DNA of 64,000 nucleotides from NCBI RefSeq assembly GCF_000526915.1, contig NZ_JAGZ01000009.1:62001-126000 (forward strand), read 5' to 3'. Shown one piece after another: positions 1 to 10,245 of the stretch. This stretch comes from Mycobacterium genavense ATCC 51234. GTDB lineage: Bacteria; Actinomycetota; Actinomycetes; Mycobacteriales; Mycobacteriaceae. The stretch's first letter is position 1; each line of letters starts with the position of its first letter. The translations under genes were made by a program, and so were the position numbers. The notes below the pieces were generated by a model. That model saw only the letters and a program-made list of their open reading frames with translations, ran no database searches and was not told where the DNA came from.

Positions 1-365
1 AGCGAGCCCGGGCCGGACAGTCCGACGACGGTGCCGAGGTTGGCGGTGTATCCGGAGGAGAACAGCAGCCCGGCGGCGGCGCCGACGTAGTCGGCGAGCT
101 CGGTCTCGAACTGCTGGTGCAGTTCGGTGTCGCCGGTGACCAGGCGCGATCCGGTGGCGCCGGCACCCCAGAGCCGCAACGCCGCCACGCCGCCCTCGAT
201 CACGTCGGGATGCTGCGACAGGCCGAGGTAGTCGTTGGACGCCAGATCCAGCTCGGTGGCCACGGCCGGGCGCGGGCGCAGCGACCGACGCAGCCCGGCC
301 GCGCGGCGCTGCTGTTCGGTCGCCTCCAGCCAGGCCAGCGGGGAAGCCTCGATCGGTGCCTTCAT
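1..365 (-). CDS. bioF: 8-amino-7-oxononanoate synthase, N-terminal part (cut by window edge)
   Basis: PLP-dependent enzyme that condenses pimeloyl thioester with alanine to make KAPA, the first committed step of biotin synthesis, in the cytoplasm. Only the first ~121 codons lie in the window. The reading begins MKAPIEASPLAWLEATEQ and contains the family signatures DLASNDYLGLS and GAGATGSRLVTGD. The ATG lies 6 bases after the bioA stop on the same strand, so the two form an operon in the order bioA-bioF, as in M. tuberculosis Rv1568-Rv1569. The visible part is intact; the rest lies before base 1. Confidence 0.93.
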   Translation of the reverse strand, partial: MKAPIEASPLAWLEATEQQRRAAGLRRSLRPRPAVATELDLASNDYLGLSQHPDVIEGGVAALRLWGAGATGSRLVTGDTELHQQFETELADYVGAAAGLLFSSGYTANLGTVVGLSGPGS

Positions 366-371
366 CGGCGT

Positions 372-1676
372 TCAGCCTACGAGCCCCGCGACCCCGACCA
401 TCGCCGAGGTGATCTGCGCGATCTCGTCCGGGCCGCAGATGTAGGGCGGCATCGCGTAGATCAGGTTGCGGAACGGGCGCAGCCAGACGCCGTGGTCCAG
501 CGACGCCGGGGTGGCCACGGCCAGGTCGACCGCCCGGTCGCACTCGATGACACCGATCGCGCCGCACACCCGTACGTCGGCCACCCCGCGCAGCGCGCGG
601 GCCGGCTCGAGCCCCGCCGTGAGCCCGGCCGCGATCTCGGCGACCCGTGACCGCCAATCCTGGCCCAGCAGCACCTCGACGCTGGCCACCGACACCGCAC
701 AGGCCAGCGGGTTGGCCATGAACGTCGGCCCGTGCATCAGCGCGCCGGCCGCACCGGAGCTGATCGTGTGCGCGATCTCGGTGGTGCACAACGTCGCGGC
801 CAGGCTGAGGTAGCCGCCGGTCAGCGCCTTGCCGACGCACATGATGTCCGGGCTGACGCCGGCGTGGTCGGCGGCGAACAACTCGCCGGTGCGGCCGAAC
901 CCGGTGGCGATCTCGTCGAAAACCAGCAGCACGTCGTGCCGGTGGCAGATCTCGCGCAGGTCGCGCAGGTAGAGCGGGTCGTGGAAGCGCATGCCGCCGG
1001 CGCCCTGGACGACGGGTTCGACGACGACGGCCGCCAGCTCGGCCGCGTGCCGCGCGAGTTGCTCCTCGAACGCGGCGCTGTAGGCCGGGTCGTGGGCGCG
1101 GGGCACCTGTGGGGCGAACACCTGCCTGGCCAGGATGTCGGTCCACAACGAGTGCATGCCGCCGTCGGGGTCGCAGACGCTCATCGGCGTGAAGGTGTCG
1201 CCGTGGTAGCCGCCGCGCCACGTCATCAGCCGGTGCTTGGCCGGCTCACCGCGGCTGCGCCAGTACTGCAGCGCCATCTTGACCGCGACCTCGACCGAGA
1301 CCGACCCGGATTCGCTGAAGAACACCGTGTCCAGGCCGGCCGGAGTGGTCTGCACCAGCAGCTCGGCCAGCCAGGCCGCCGGTTCGTGGGTCAGGCCGCC
1401 GAACATCACGTGGTTCATCGCGTTCAGCTGGGCTTTCAGCGCGGCGTCCAGGACCGGGTGGCCGTGGCCGTGGATCGCGGTCCACCAGGAACTCATCGCG
1501 TCCAGCACGTCGACCGTTCGGCCGTCTCTGACCAGCGTCAACCGCGAGCCGCGGGCCCCGACGGCGACCACGGGCGGGATGGCTTCGCTGCCGATCGTGC
1601 TGTAGGGATGCCACAGATGCGCGGCGTCGATCGCGCTGATCTGCTCGGGCGTCAACCCGGATCTCGCCGCAGGCAT
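372..1676 (-). CDS. bioA: Adenosylmethionine-8-amino-7-oxononanoate aminotransferase
   Basis: Class III PLP aminotransferase converting KAPA to DAPA with S-adenosylmethionine as amino donor. The 434-residue protein shows HLWHPYSTIG near the N-terminus, SWWTAIHGHGHP, FSDSGSVSVE-like FSESGSVSVE, the PLP-aspartate stretch LLVFDEIATGFGRTG, and CVGKALTGG with the Schiff-base lysine. I chose the ATG giving MPAARSGLTPEQ because it matches the family N-terminus; an upstream in-frame start would add 18 residues that look like intergenic sequence. It heads the bioA-bioF operon and is divergent from the membrane protein gene 62 bases away. Intact. Confidence 0.95.
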   Translation of the reverse strand: MPAARSGLTPEQISAIDAAHLWHPYSTIGSEAIPPVVAVGARGSRLTLVRDGRTVDVLDAMSSWWTAIHGHGHPVLDAALKAQLNAMNHVMFGGLTHEPAAWLAELLVQTTPAGLDTVFFSESGSVSVEVAVKMALQYWRSRGEPAKHRLMTWRGGYHGDTFTPMSVCDPDGGMHSLWTDILARQVFAPQVPRAHDPAYSAAFEEQLARHAAELAAVVVEPVVQGAGGMRFHDPLYLRDLREICHRHDVLLVFDEIATGFGRTGELFAADHAGVSPDIMCVGKALTGGYLSLAATLCTTEIAHTISSGAAGALMHGPTFMANPLACAVSVASVEVLLGQDWRSRVAEIAAGLTAGLEPARALRGVADVRVCGAIGVIECDRAVDLAVATPASLDHGVWLRPFRNLIYAMPPYICGPDEIAQITSAMVGVAGLVG

Positions 1677-1738
1677 AGAGACCGAGCGTAAAGCAGCCGG
1701 TTCGCGCAAAAGCCGACCATCGGGGAGCATCTATCGGC

Positions 1739-2230
1739 ATGGCGTTGCCGTACCCGTTCGAGGATCCGCACCGCGGCGACCGCGCCGGCTCCCCGCCGCC
1801 GTCGCCCGGACCCGCCGAGCCCGCCGATTTCCGGCCAATGACGTACGGCGACAACGACTCTGACGGTAAGCCGCGCGTGATCCGGCTTCGGGTGGCGCCG
1901 TGGGACCTGGTCGCCACCCTCACCCTGGTGACGCTGCTGATCATCCTGGCCACCGCGACGACGTGGCCGACCAAGCTCTATGGCTTCCTTGGCGAGGTGT
2001 GCTCGGACGAGTCGTGCGGCCTGGTGCCGTTCGGCATCGACGCCTACATCTACCCGGTGGTGTGGGGCGGGATCGGTGCCGCGATCGCCGCCGCGGGGAT
2101 CGGACCGTTCGTGTCGCTGCTGAAGGGCTGGCACATGTCCTTCTGGCCGGTGTTGTCGCTGGCGCTCATCATGGTGAGCTCGGTGATCGGCGATGCGCTC
2201 ACGGTGTTCAGCGCGCGTTACTGGCACTGA
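1739..2230 (+). CDS. Conserved mycobacterial membrane protein (Rv1567c-like)
   Basis: 163-residue protein of unknown function. The N-terminal ~55 residues are Pro/Asp-rich and hydrophilic (PPPSPGPAEP), then three to four hydrophobic segments follow: about residues 57-75 (LVATLTLVTLLIILATA), 98-122 (YPVVWGGIGAAIAAAGIG) and 135-153. Two cysteines in CSDESCG, between the first two segments, could form a disulfide outside the membrane. The ATG follows a GGGGAG-like ribosome site. It is divergent from bioA and upstream of ripD, the same arrangement as in M. tuberculosis. No catalytic motif seen; the assignment rests on synteny and overall resemblance. Confidence 0.85.
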   Translation: MALPYPFEDPHRGDRAGSPPPSPGPAEPADFRPMTYGDNDSDGKPRVIRLRVAPWDLVATLTLVTLLIILATATTWPTKLYGFLGEVCSDESCGLVPFGIDAYIYPVVWGGIGAAIAAAGIGPFVSLLKGWHMSFWPVLSLALIMVSSVIGDALTVFSARYWH

Positions 2231-2566
2231 GTCCCGACGGCCCGGCGTAAGTTGCGGCCGGGCACCGGTGTGGGACCGAAATCACAACTGCCGATAAAGA
2301 TTTGGGATCGCCAGTCACCGTCCGGTCACGGTCCTACACCAAATCCTTCGTGGGCCTCACCAGCTATTTTCCGGGTGCAATTCCTGTTGTAAAAGTGTCT
2401 TTAGTGACTGGTGTGACTCAACGGGCGAACCAACTGATCCACGTCCCCGCAAGGAGGCGGCGTTCGATCCCCGACCAGGGGGTCGTCGCGAGTCATCGAA
2501 TGGCCGCCGAGGCGCCCACCGCGCCGAGGCCTTGACCCGACAGAGTTCAGGAAGGCTGCAACTCCA
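2231..2566 (+). promoter_or_regulatory. Long untranslated leader/promoter region of ripD
   Basis: 336 bases with no convincing gene between the membrane protein and ripD. It holds a tandem GTCAC pair (2314-2330). Its 3-prime part includes CCCGACAG followed by an AGG..GGC stretch (about 2534-2556), which loosely recalls the conserved 3-prime segment of c-di-AMP (ydaO) riboswitches that precede cell-wall hydrolase genes in actinobacteria. The conserved central blocks of that riboswitch are not clear, so I do not call it. A small in-frame reading at 2302-2535 has no protein-like character. AGGAAGG upstream of the ripD ATG is the ribosome site. Confidence 0.5.
2314..2330 (+). promoter_or_regulatory. 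Tandem GTNAC direct repeat, possible MtrA-binding site
   Basis: GTCACC and GTCACG are separated by exactly five bases, matching the GTNAC-n5-GTNAC spacing known for the actinobacterial response regulator MtrA. mtrA itself lies in this window, and MtrA controls peptidoglycan-remodelling genes in relatives, so a site upstream of ripD is plausible. The motif is short and may occur by chance in GC-rich DNA. Confidence 0.4.
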
Positions 2567-3421
2567 ATGAAGCGCATCTATTCGTTTGCCATCGGTCTCG
2601 CCATCTTGGCGGCCCCGCTGGCCGCCGCCCCGGAGATCGCGGCCGCCGACCCCGGCGTGCGGCCGATGGACTACCAGCAGGCCACCGACGTCGTCATAAG
2701 GCGCGGCCTGTCGCAGCGCGGCGTGCCGTTCTCGTGGGCCGGTGGGGGCATCAACGGTCCCTCGCGCGGCACCGGCACCGGCATCAACACCGTCGGGTTC
2801 GACGCCTCGGGTCTGATGCAGTACGCCTACGCTGGCGCCGGCATCAAGCTGCCGCGGTCGTCCGGCGCGATCTACCGGACCGGACAGAAGGTGTTGCCGC
2901 AGCAGGCCCAGAAGGGCGACATGATCTTCTACGGCCCCGAGGGCACCCAAAGCGTCGCGATGTACCTCGGCAACAACCAGATGCTCGAGGTCGGCGACGT
3001 CGTGCAGGTCTCGCCGGTGCGTTCGGCGGGCATGACGCCGTACCTGGTCCGCGTCATCGGCGTACCGCTGCAGCAGGTGCCGGGGCAGACGCCCGCGCAG
3101 CAAGCCCCACTGCAGCAGCCACCCACCCAGCAGGCCCCGCTGCAGCAAGCGCCGCTGCAGCAGCTGCCAGCCCAGACACCCGTGCAGCAAACCCCACTGC
3201 AGCAGCCACCCACCCAGCAGGCCCCGCTGCAGCAAGCGCCGCTGCAGCAGCTGCCGGCCCAGACACCCGCGCAGCAGGCCCCGCTGCAACAGGCACCGGT
3301 GCAGCAGCTCCCGGCGCAGCAAGCGCCGGTGCAACCGGTGACGCCCGCACCGCCGGCGCTGCCGCAGCTGCCGAACCTGCAGACGCTGTTGCAGCCGGCT
3401 CAGCCAGGCACCGCCCGCTAA
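2567..3421 (+). CDS. ripD: NlpC/P60-fold peptidoglycan-binding protein RipD, catalytically degenerate
   Basis: Secreted protein of 284 residues. A signal peptide (residues 1-27: hydrophobic stretch, then AAADPG) is followed by an NlpC/P60 domain (about 34-160) and a Gln/Pro-rich tail (about 165-280). In active family members the nucleophile sits in a D-C-S-G motif; here the sequence is FDASGL with Ala80. The catalytic His is replaced by Ser129 in GTQSVAMYLG. The same two substitutions make M. tuberculosis RipD (Rv1566c) a non-hydrolytic peptidoglycan binder, so a structural or regulatory envelope role is likely. The tail contains a 29-residue repeat. Monocistronic, closed by a strong terminator. 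Confidence 0.92.
   Translation: MKRIYSFAIGLAILAAPLAAAPEIAAADPGVRPMDYQQATDVVIRRGLSQRGVPFSWAGGGINGPSRGTGTGINTVGFDASGLMQYAYAGAGIKLPRSSGAIYRTGQKVLPQQAQKGDMIFYGPEGTQSVAMYLGNNQMLEVGDVVQVSPVRSAGMTPYLVRVIGVPLQQVPGQTPAQQAPLQQPPTQQAPLQQAPLQQLPAQTPVQQTPLQQPPTQQAPLQQAPLQQLPAQTPAQQAPLQQAPVQQLPAQQAPVQPVTPAPPALPQLPNLQTLLQPAQPGTAR
3105..3278 (+). repeat. 87-bp tandem repeat in the ripD tail (two near-identical units)
   Basis: Units starting at 3105 and 3192 differ at only a few positions and encode a 29-residue Pro/Gln block (PLQQPPTQQAPLQQ and similar); a degenerate third partial unit follows. The period is a multiple of three, so copy-number change would keep the frame. Slippage could make tail length vary between strains. 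Confidence 0.85.
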
Positions 3422-3438
3422 AGTTTCGCGGCTGTTAC

Positions 3439-3505
3439 AAAACGCCACCTGCTCCGCTGAGCAGCCTCGCCGCCCGGCGAGCGCTCAAGGGCAGGTGGCG
3501 TTTTT
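3439..3505 (+). terminator. Rho-independent, possibly bidirectional, terminator after ripD
   Basis: A perfect 14-bp stem has arms at 3439-3452 (AAAACGCCACCTGC) and 3491-3504, followed by a T run. The loop itself folds into a second GC-rich hairpin (CTCGCCG/CGGCGAG, about 3466-3481). The A tract before and T tract after allow use on either strand. Strong intrinsic terminators of this form are uncommon in mycobacteria. Confidence 0.85.
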
Positions 3506-3524
3506 GGGTAAGTTAACCGTGATC

Positions 3525-5693
3525 ATGCAGACCACGTTGCCGCCCCCAACTCCGGCCGCTACGGCGAATCCGGGCAGCTCACAAGCGCGCGCGAAGGGGT
3601 CGGCCGGGTTCTATCGCTACGACCTGGACGGCTTGCGCGGCATCGCGATCGCGCTGGTCGCCGTGTTTCACATCTGGTTCGGCCGGGTCTCCGGCGGGGT
3701 GGACGTGTTCCTGGCGCTGTCCGGGTTCTTCTTCGGTGGCAAGATCCTGCGTGCCGCGCTCAACCCTGCCGTCACGCTCTCTCCCGTCGCGGAAGTGATC
3801 CGGCTGATCCGCCGCCTGGTGCCCGCGCTGGTCGTGGTGTTGGCCGCGTGTGCGGTGCTCACCATTCTGGTGCAGCCGCAAACCCGATGGGAGACCTTCG
3901 CCGACCAGAGCCTGGCCAGCCTCGGTTACTACCAGAACTGGGAGCTGGCCAATACCGTCTCGGACTATCTGCGGGCCGGCGAGGCGGTCAGCCCGCTGCA
4001 GCACATCTGGTCCATGTCGGTGCAGGGGCAGTTCTACGTGGCATTCCTGCTGCTGATTGCCGGCTGCGCCGTGCTGTTCCGGCGCCCGCTCAAGGCCCAC
4101 CTGCGCACGCTGTTCGTGGTGCTGCTGGGTGCCCTGACGGTGGCCTCGTTCGTGTACGCGATCTTCGCGCACTCGCATGACCAGTCGATCGCCTATTACG
4201 ACAGTTTCGCCCGGGGATGGGAGTTGCTGCTGGGCGCGCTGGTCGGCGCGGTGGTGGCCGATATCCGCTGGCCGATGTGGCTGCGGACCGTCGCCGCCTC
4301 GGTTGCGCTGGCGGCGGTGGTGTCGTGCGGGGCCCTGATCGACGGCGTCGACGAATTTCCGGGTCCCTGGGCCCTGGTCCCGGTCGGGGCCACCATGCTG
4401 ATGATCCTGGCCGGGGCCAACCTGCACGGCGATCCCGACACCACCGGTCGGCTGCCGCTCCCCAATCGGCTGCTGGCCACCCGGCCCCTGGTGGAGCTGG
4501 GCGCCATCGCCTACTCGCTGTACCTGTGGCACTGGCCGCTGCTGATCTTCTGGCTGTCCTACAGCGGGCACAAGCACGCCGACTTCGTCGAAGGCGCGGC
4601 GGTGCTGCTGATCTCCGGCGTGCTCGCCTACCTGACCACCCAACTCGTCGAGGATCCGCTGCGCTACCGCGCGCCGCAGGGATCCCCGGTCGCACCGTCC
4701 CAGCCGTGGTGGTCGCGGCTGCGCCGGCCGACGATGGCGCTGGGCGCGGCGGTGGTGCTACTGGGTGTCACCCTGACCGCGACGTCGTTCACCTGGCGTC
4801 AGCACGTGACGGTGCTCCGGGCCGCCGGCAAGGAACTGGCGGTGCTCAACCCGCAGGACTATCCCGGCGCCCGGGCCCTGACCGAACACGTGCGGGTGCC
4901 GACGCTGCCGATGCGGCCCAGCGTCCTCGAGGTCAAGGACGACCTACCGGCGTCCACGCGGGACGGCTGCATCAGCGACTTCGTCAACCCGGCGGTGGTC
5001 AACTGCGTCTACGGCGACCTGGCCGCGACCCGGATCATCGCGCTGGCCGGCGGTTCGCACGCCGAGCACTGGCTGCCCGCACTGGACGTCCTCGGACACG
5101 CCCACCACTTCAAAGTTGTGACATATCTCAAAATGGGCTGTCCGTTGTCGACCGAGCAGGTGCCGCTGATCATGGGCAACAACGCGCCCTACCCGCAGTG
5201 CCGGGAGTGGGTGAACCGGACGATGGACAAGCTGGTCTCCGATCGACCGGATTACGTGTTCACCACCACGACGCGGCCCTGGAACATCAAGAGCGGTGAC
5301 GTGATGCCGGCGACCTACATCGGTATCTGGCAGACGTTGTCCGACAACAACATTCCGATTCTCGGCATGCGTGACACCCCGTGGCTGGTCAAGGACGGCC
5401 AACCGTTCGACCCGGCGGACTGCCTGGCCAAGAAGGGGGGCAACCCGACATCGTGCGCGATCAAGCGCTCCGATGTGCTGTCCGAGCGCAACCAAACCCT
5501 GGATTTCGTCGAGCAATTCCCGCAGCTCAAGGTGCTCGACATGTCAGATGCCATCTGCCGCACCGATGTTTGCCGTCCGGTCGAAGGAAACGTGCTGATC
5601 TACCACGGTGCTCACCACCTGACCCCCACTTACATGCGGACCATGGCCCACGAGCTGGGCTTGCAGATCGCGGCCGCCACCGGCTGGTGGTAG
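3525..5693 (+). CDS. Membrane acyltransferase with C-terminal SGNH domain (Rv1565c-like)
   Basis: 722-residue two-domain protein. The N-terminal ~390 residues form an acyltransferase-3 (OafA/YrhL-type) domain with about ten hydrophobic helices, starting at YRYDLDGLRGIAIALVAVFH (His in helix 1, then GGVDVFLALSGFF). An eleventh helix at about 410-425 leads to an extracytoplasmic SGNH-like domain with AGGSHAEHW (Ser/His block) and IYHGAHHLT near the end. This architecture O-acylates cell-envelope glycans or glycolipids; the substrate cannot be read from sequence. I start at the ATG after the terminator hairpin; GTG at 3519 is an alternative. Intact and similar in length to the M. tuberculosis protein. 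Confidence 0.88.
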   Translation: MQTTLPPPTPAATANPGSSQARAKGSAGFYRYDLDGLRGIAIALVAVFHIWFGRVSGGVDVFLALSGFFFGGKILRAALNPAVTLSPVAEVIRLIRRLVPALVVVLAACAVLTILVQPQTRWETFADQSLASLGYYQNWELANTVSDYLRAGEAVSPLQHIWSMSVQGQFYVAFLLLIAGCAVLFRRPLKAHLRTLFVVLLGALTVASFVYAIFAHSHDQSIAYYDSFARGWELLLGALVGAVVADIRWPMWLRTVAASVALAAVVSCGALIDGVDEFPGPWALVPVGATMLMILAGANLHGDPDTTGRLPLPNRLLATRPLVELGAIAYSLYLWHWPLLIFWLSYSGHKHADFVEGAAVLLISGVLAYLTTQLVEDPLRYRAPQGSPVAPSQPWWSRLRRPTMALGAAVVLLGVTLTATSFTWRQHVTVLRAAGKELAVLNPQDYPGARALTEHVRVPTLPMRPSVLEVKDDLPASTRDGCISDFVNPAVVNCVYGDLAATRIIALAGGSHAEHWLPALDVLGHAHHFKVVTYLKMGCPLSTEQVPLIMGNNAPYPQCREWVNRTMDKLVSDRPDYVFTTTTRPWNIKSGDVMPATYIGIWQTLSDNNIPILGMRDTPWLVKDGQPFDPADCLAKKGGNPTSCAIKRSDVLSERNQTLDFVEQFPQLKVLDMSDAICRTDVCRPVEGNVLIYHGAHHLTPTYMRTMAHELGLQIAAATGWW

Positions 5694-5731
5694 ACCCGGA
5701 CAGGACAGTCCCCCGCGGATAAGGTCGAGTA

Positions 5732-7945
<2,214 letters not shown>

Positions 7946-7948
7946 CAC

Positions 7949-10245
7949 ATGGCCTTTCCCGTGCGGTCCACCTACCGGTTGCAGTTGCGCGGATCCGCCA
8001 GTGGCAGCGCCTTCACCTTCGCCGACGCCGAAAACCTGCTGGACTATCTCGACGAGCTCGGGGTGTCGCATCTGTACCTGTCCCCGATCCTGAGCGCGGT
8101 CACCGGGTCCAGTCACGGATACGACGTCACCGACCCGACCACGGTGTCGCCGGAGCTGGGTGGCGCCGAGGGTCTGGCGCGGCTGTCGGCGGCCGCCCGC
8201 GCCCGCGGCATGGGGCTGACCGTCGACATCGTGCCAAACCACGTCGGGGTCGACCAGCCCCAGCAGAACCCGTGGTGGTGGGACGTGCTGCAGCACGGCC
8301 GCTCATCGGACTACGCAACGTATTTCGACATCGACTGGGACCTCGACCAGCAGGGCCGCATCGTACTGCCGGTGCTGGGCTCCGACGACGACGTCGCCGA
8401 TCTGACGGTGGACGGCGACCTGGTGCGGTTGGGCGACCTGGCGCTGCCCATCACGCCCGGCACCGGCGACGGCAGCGGCCCCGAAGTACACGACCGCCAG
8501 CACTACCGGCTGGTGGGCTGGCGCAGCGGCGTCGTCGGCTATCGGCGTTTCTTCTCGATCACCTCGCTGGCCGGGCTGCGTCAGGAGGACCGTGCGGTGT
8601 TCGACGCCAATCACGCGGAGATCGCACGCTGGTTCCGCGAGGGCCTCGTCGACGGGATATGCATCGACCACCCCGACGGATTGACCGACCCCAGTGGGGA
8701 TTTGGCGTGGCTGCGCGAACTGGTCGGCCCGGACGCGTGGATCGTCATCGAAAGATCCTGACCGTCGACGAGGCGCTGGAGCCGACGCTGCCGATCGGGG
8801 CACCACCGGTTATGACGTATTGCGGGAAGTGGGCGGGGTGTTCATCGACGCGGCCGGAGCTCCCGCGCTGACCGAACTGGTCGAGTCCGCCGGGGTGGAC
8901 TACCACGACACCCACCGGTTGCTGGCCGACCTCAAGGTGCAAGTCGCCACCGAGACGCTCGGCAGCGAGTTGGGCAGGTTGCGGCGGGCCGTCGCCGCGG
9001 CCGCCGGCACCGACCACCCGCAGCTACCCGAAGCGGTGGCCGCACTGCTCAGCCACGTCGACGTCTACCGCAGCGACTACCTCGGGTTGTCCGCCGTCCT
9101 GCCCAGCGCGTTCGCCGAAACCCAAGCCGCACAACCGGAACTGGGACCGGCGCTGCAGGTGCTCGCCGCGACACTGGCACGCGGCGGCGAAACGGCGGTG
9201 CGGCTGCAGCAATTGTGCGGCGCGGTGACCGCCAAGGCCGTGGAGGACTGCTTGTTCTACCGTGATGCCCGGCTGGTCTCGCTCAACGAGGTGGGCGGTG
9301 AGCCAGGCCGGTTCGGCGTCGGCGCCGCGGAGTTTCACCACCGCACCGCCACTCGCGCCCGACTGTGGCCGCAGGCGATGACACGTTGTCCACCCACGAC
9401 ACCAAACGCGGCGAAGACGTGCGCGCCCGCATCGGCGTGCTGTCCCAGGTGCCGTCGCTGTGGGCGGAGTTCGTGGCCCGCTGGGAAACCGAGGCGCCGT
9501 CCCCCGATGCCGCTACCGGACAATTCTTGTGGCAGAACATCTTCGGCGTGTGGCCGCTGAACGGCGAAGTCACCGAACAACTGCGCGACCGGCTGCACGC
9601 CTACGCCGACAAGGCAGCGCGGGAGGCGGCGCTGCACACCTCATGGAACGACCCGAACACCGAGTTCGAAAACGCGATCCATCGCTGGCTGGATGCGGTA
9701 CTGGACGGCCCGGTGGCCGGCCAGCTGACCGAGCTTGTCGCCCAACTCAATCCGCACGGCGCCAGTGATGCGCTGGGCCAGAAACTGCTCGCGCTGACCG
9801 TGCCCGGCATTCCCGACGTCTACCAGGGCACCGAGCTCTGGGACGACAGCCTGGTCGACCCGGACAACCGCCGCGCAATCGACTATGCCGCCCGCCGAGC
9901 CGCTCTGGCCGAACTGCAGCACCCGAAGCTACGCGTGGTCACCACGGCGCTGCGGCTGCGGCGCACCCGCCCGGACGGCTTCCTGCACGGCGACTATGTC
10001 CCGCTGCTCGCCGATGGCGACGCCAGCGACCACATACTGGCCTTCGGCCGCGGCGCGGACGTCGTGGTCACGGTGACCCGCTGGACGGTCCACCTCGCCG
10101 AAACCGGTTGGGGCAACACCGTTCTGCCGCTTCCCGAGGGAATCTGGAAGACACGCTCAGCGGGGCCATCGCGGACGGACCGACGTCGGCGGCCCAGTTG
10201 TTCGCCGACCTGCCCGTCGCACTATTGGAGCGCCATCATGGCTGA
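7949..10245 (+). pseudogene. treY: Maltooligosyltrehalose synthase, broken by four frameshifts
   Basis: TreY converts the reducing end of maltodextrins to a trehalose linkage. The family sequence is readable only by changing frame four times. It starts MAFPVRSTYRLQL and runs to AWIVIE; a 1-base loss at about 8751-8753 (GAAAAG to GAAAG) leads to KILTVDEALEPTLPI. Further 1-base losses occur at about 8797-8801 (before TTGYDVLREVGG), 9381-9385 (before TLSTHDTKRGEDVRARI) and 10146-10149 (before DTLSGAIADG). The end is LLERHHG. Adding four bases gives exactly 767 codons, the normal family length. The first lesion truncates after 270 residues, so no active enzyme is expected. The stop overlaps the treZ start. 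Confidence 0.93.

Noticed and set aside
3054..3448. CRISPR-like or coding repeats opposite the ripD tail
   Set aside because: The repetition comes from Pro/Gln codon repeats in ripD; there are no spacers, and the unit is in frame with the protein.
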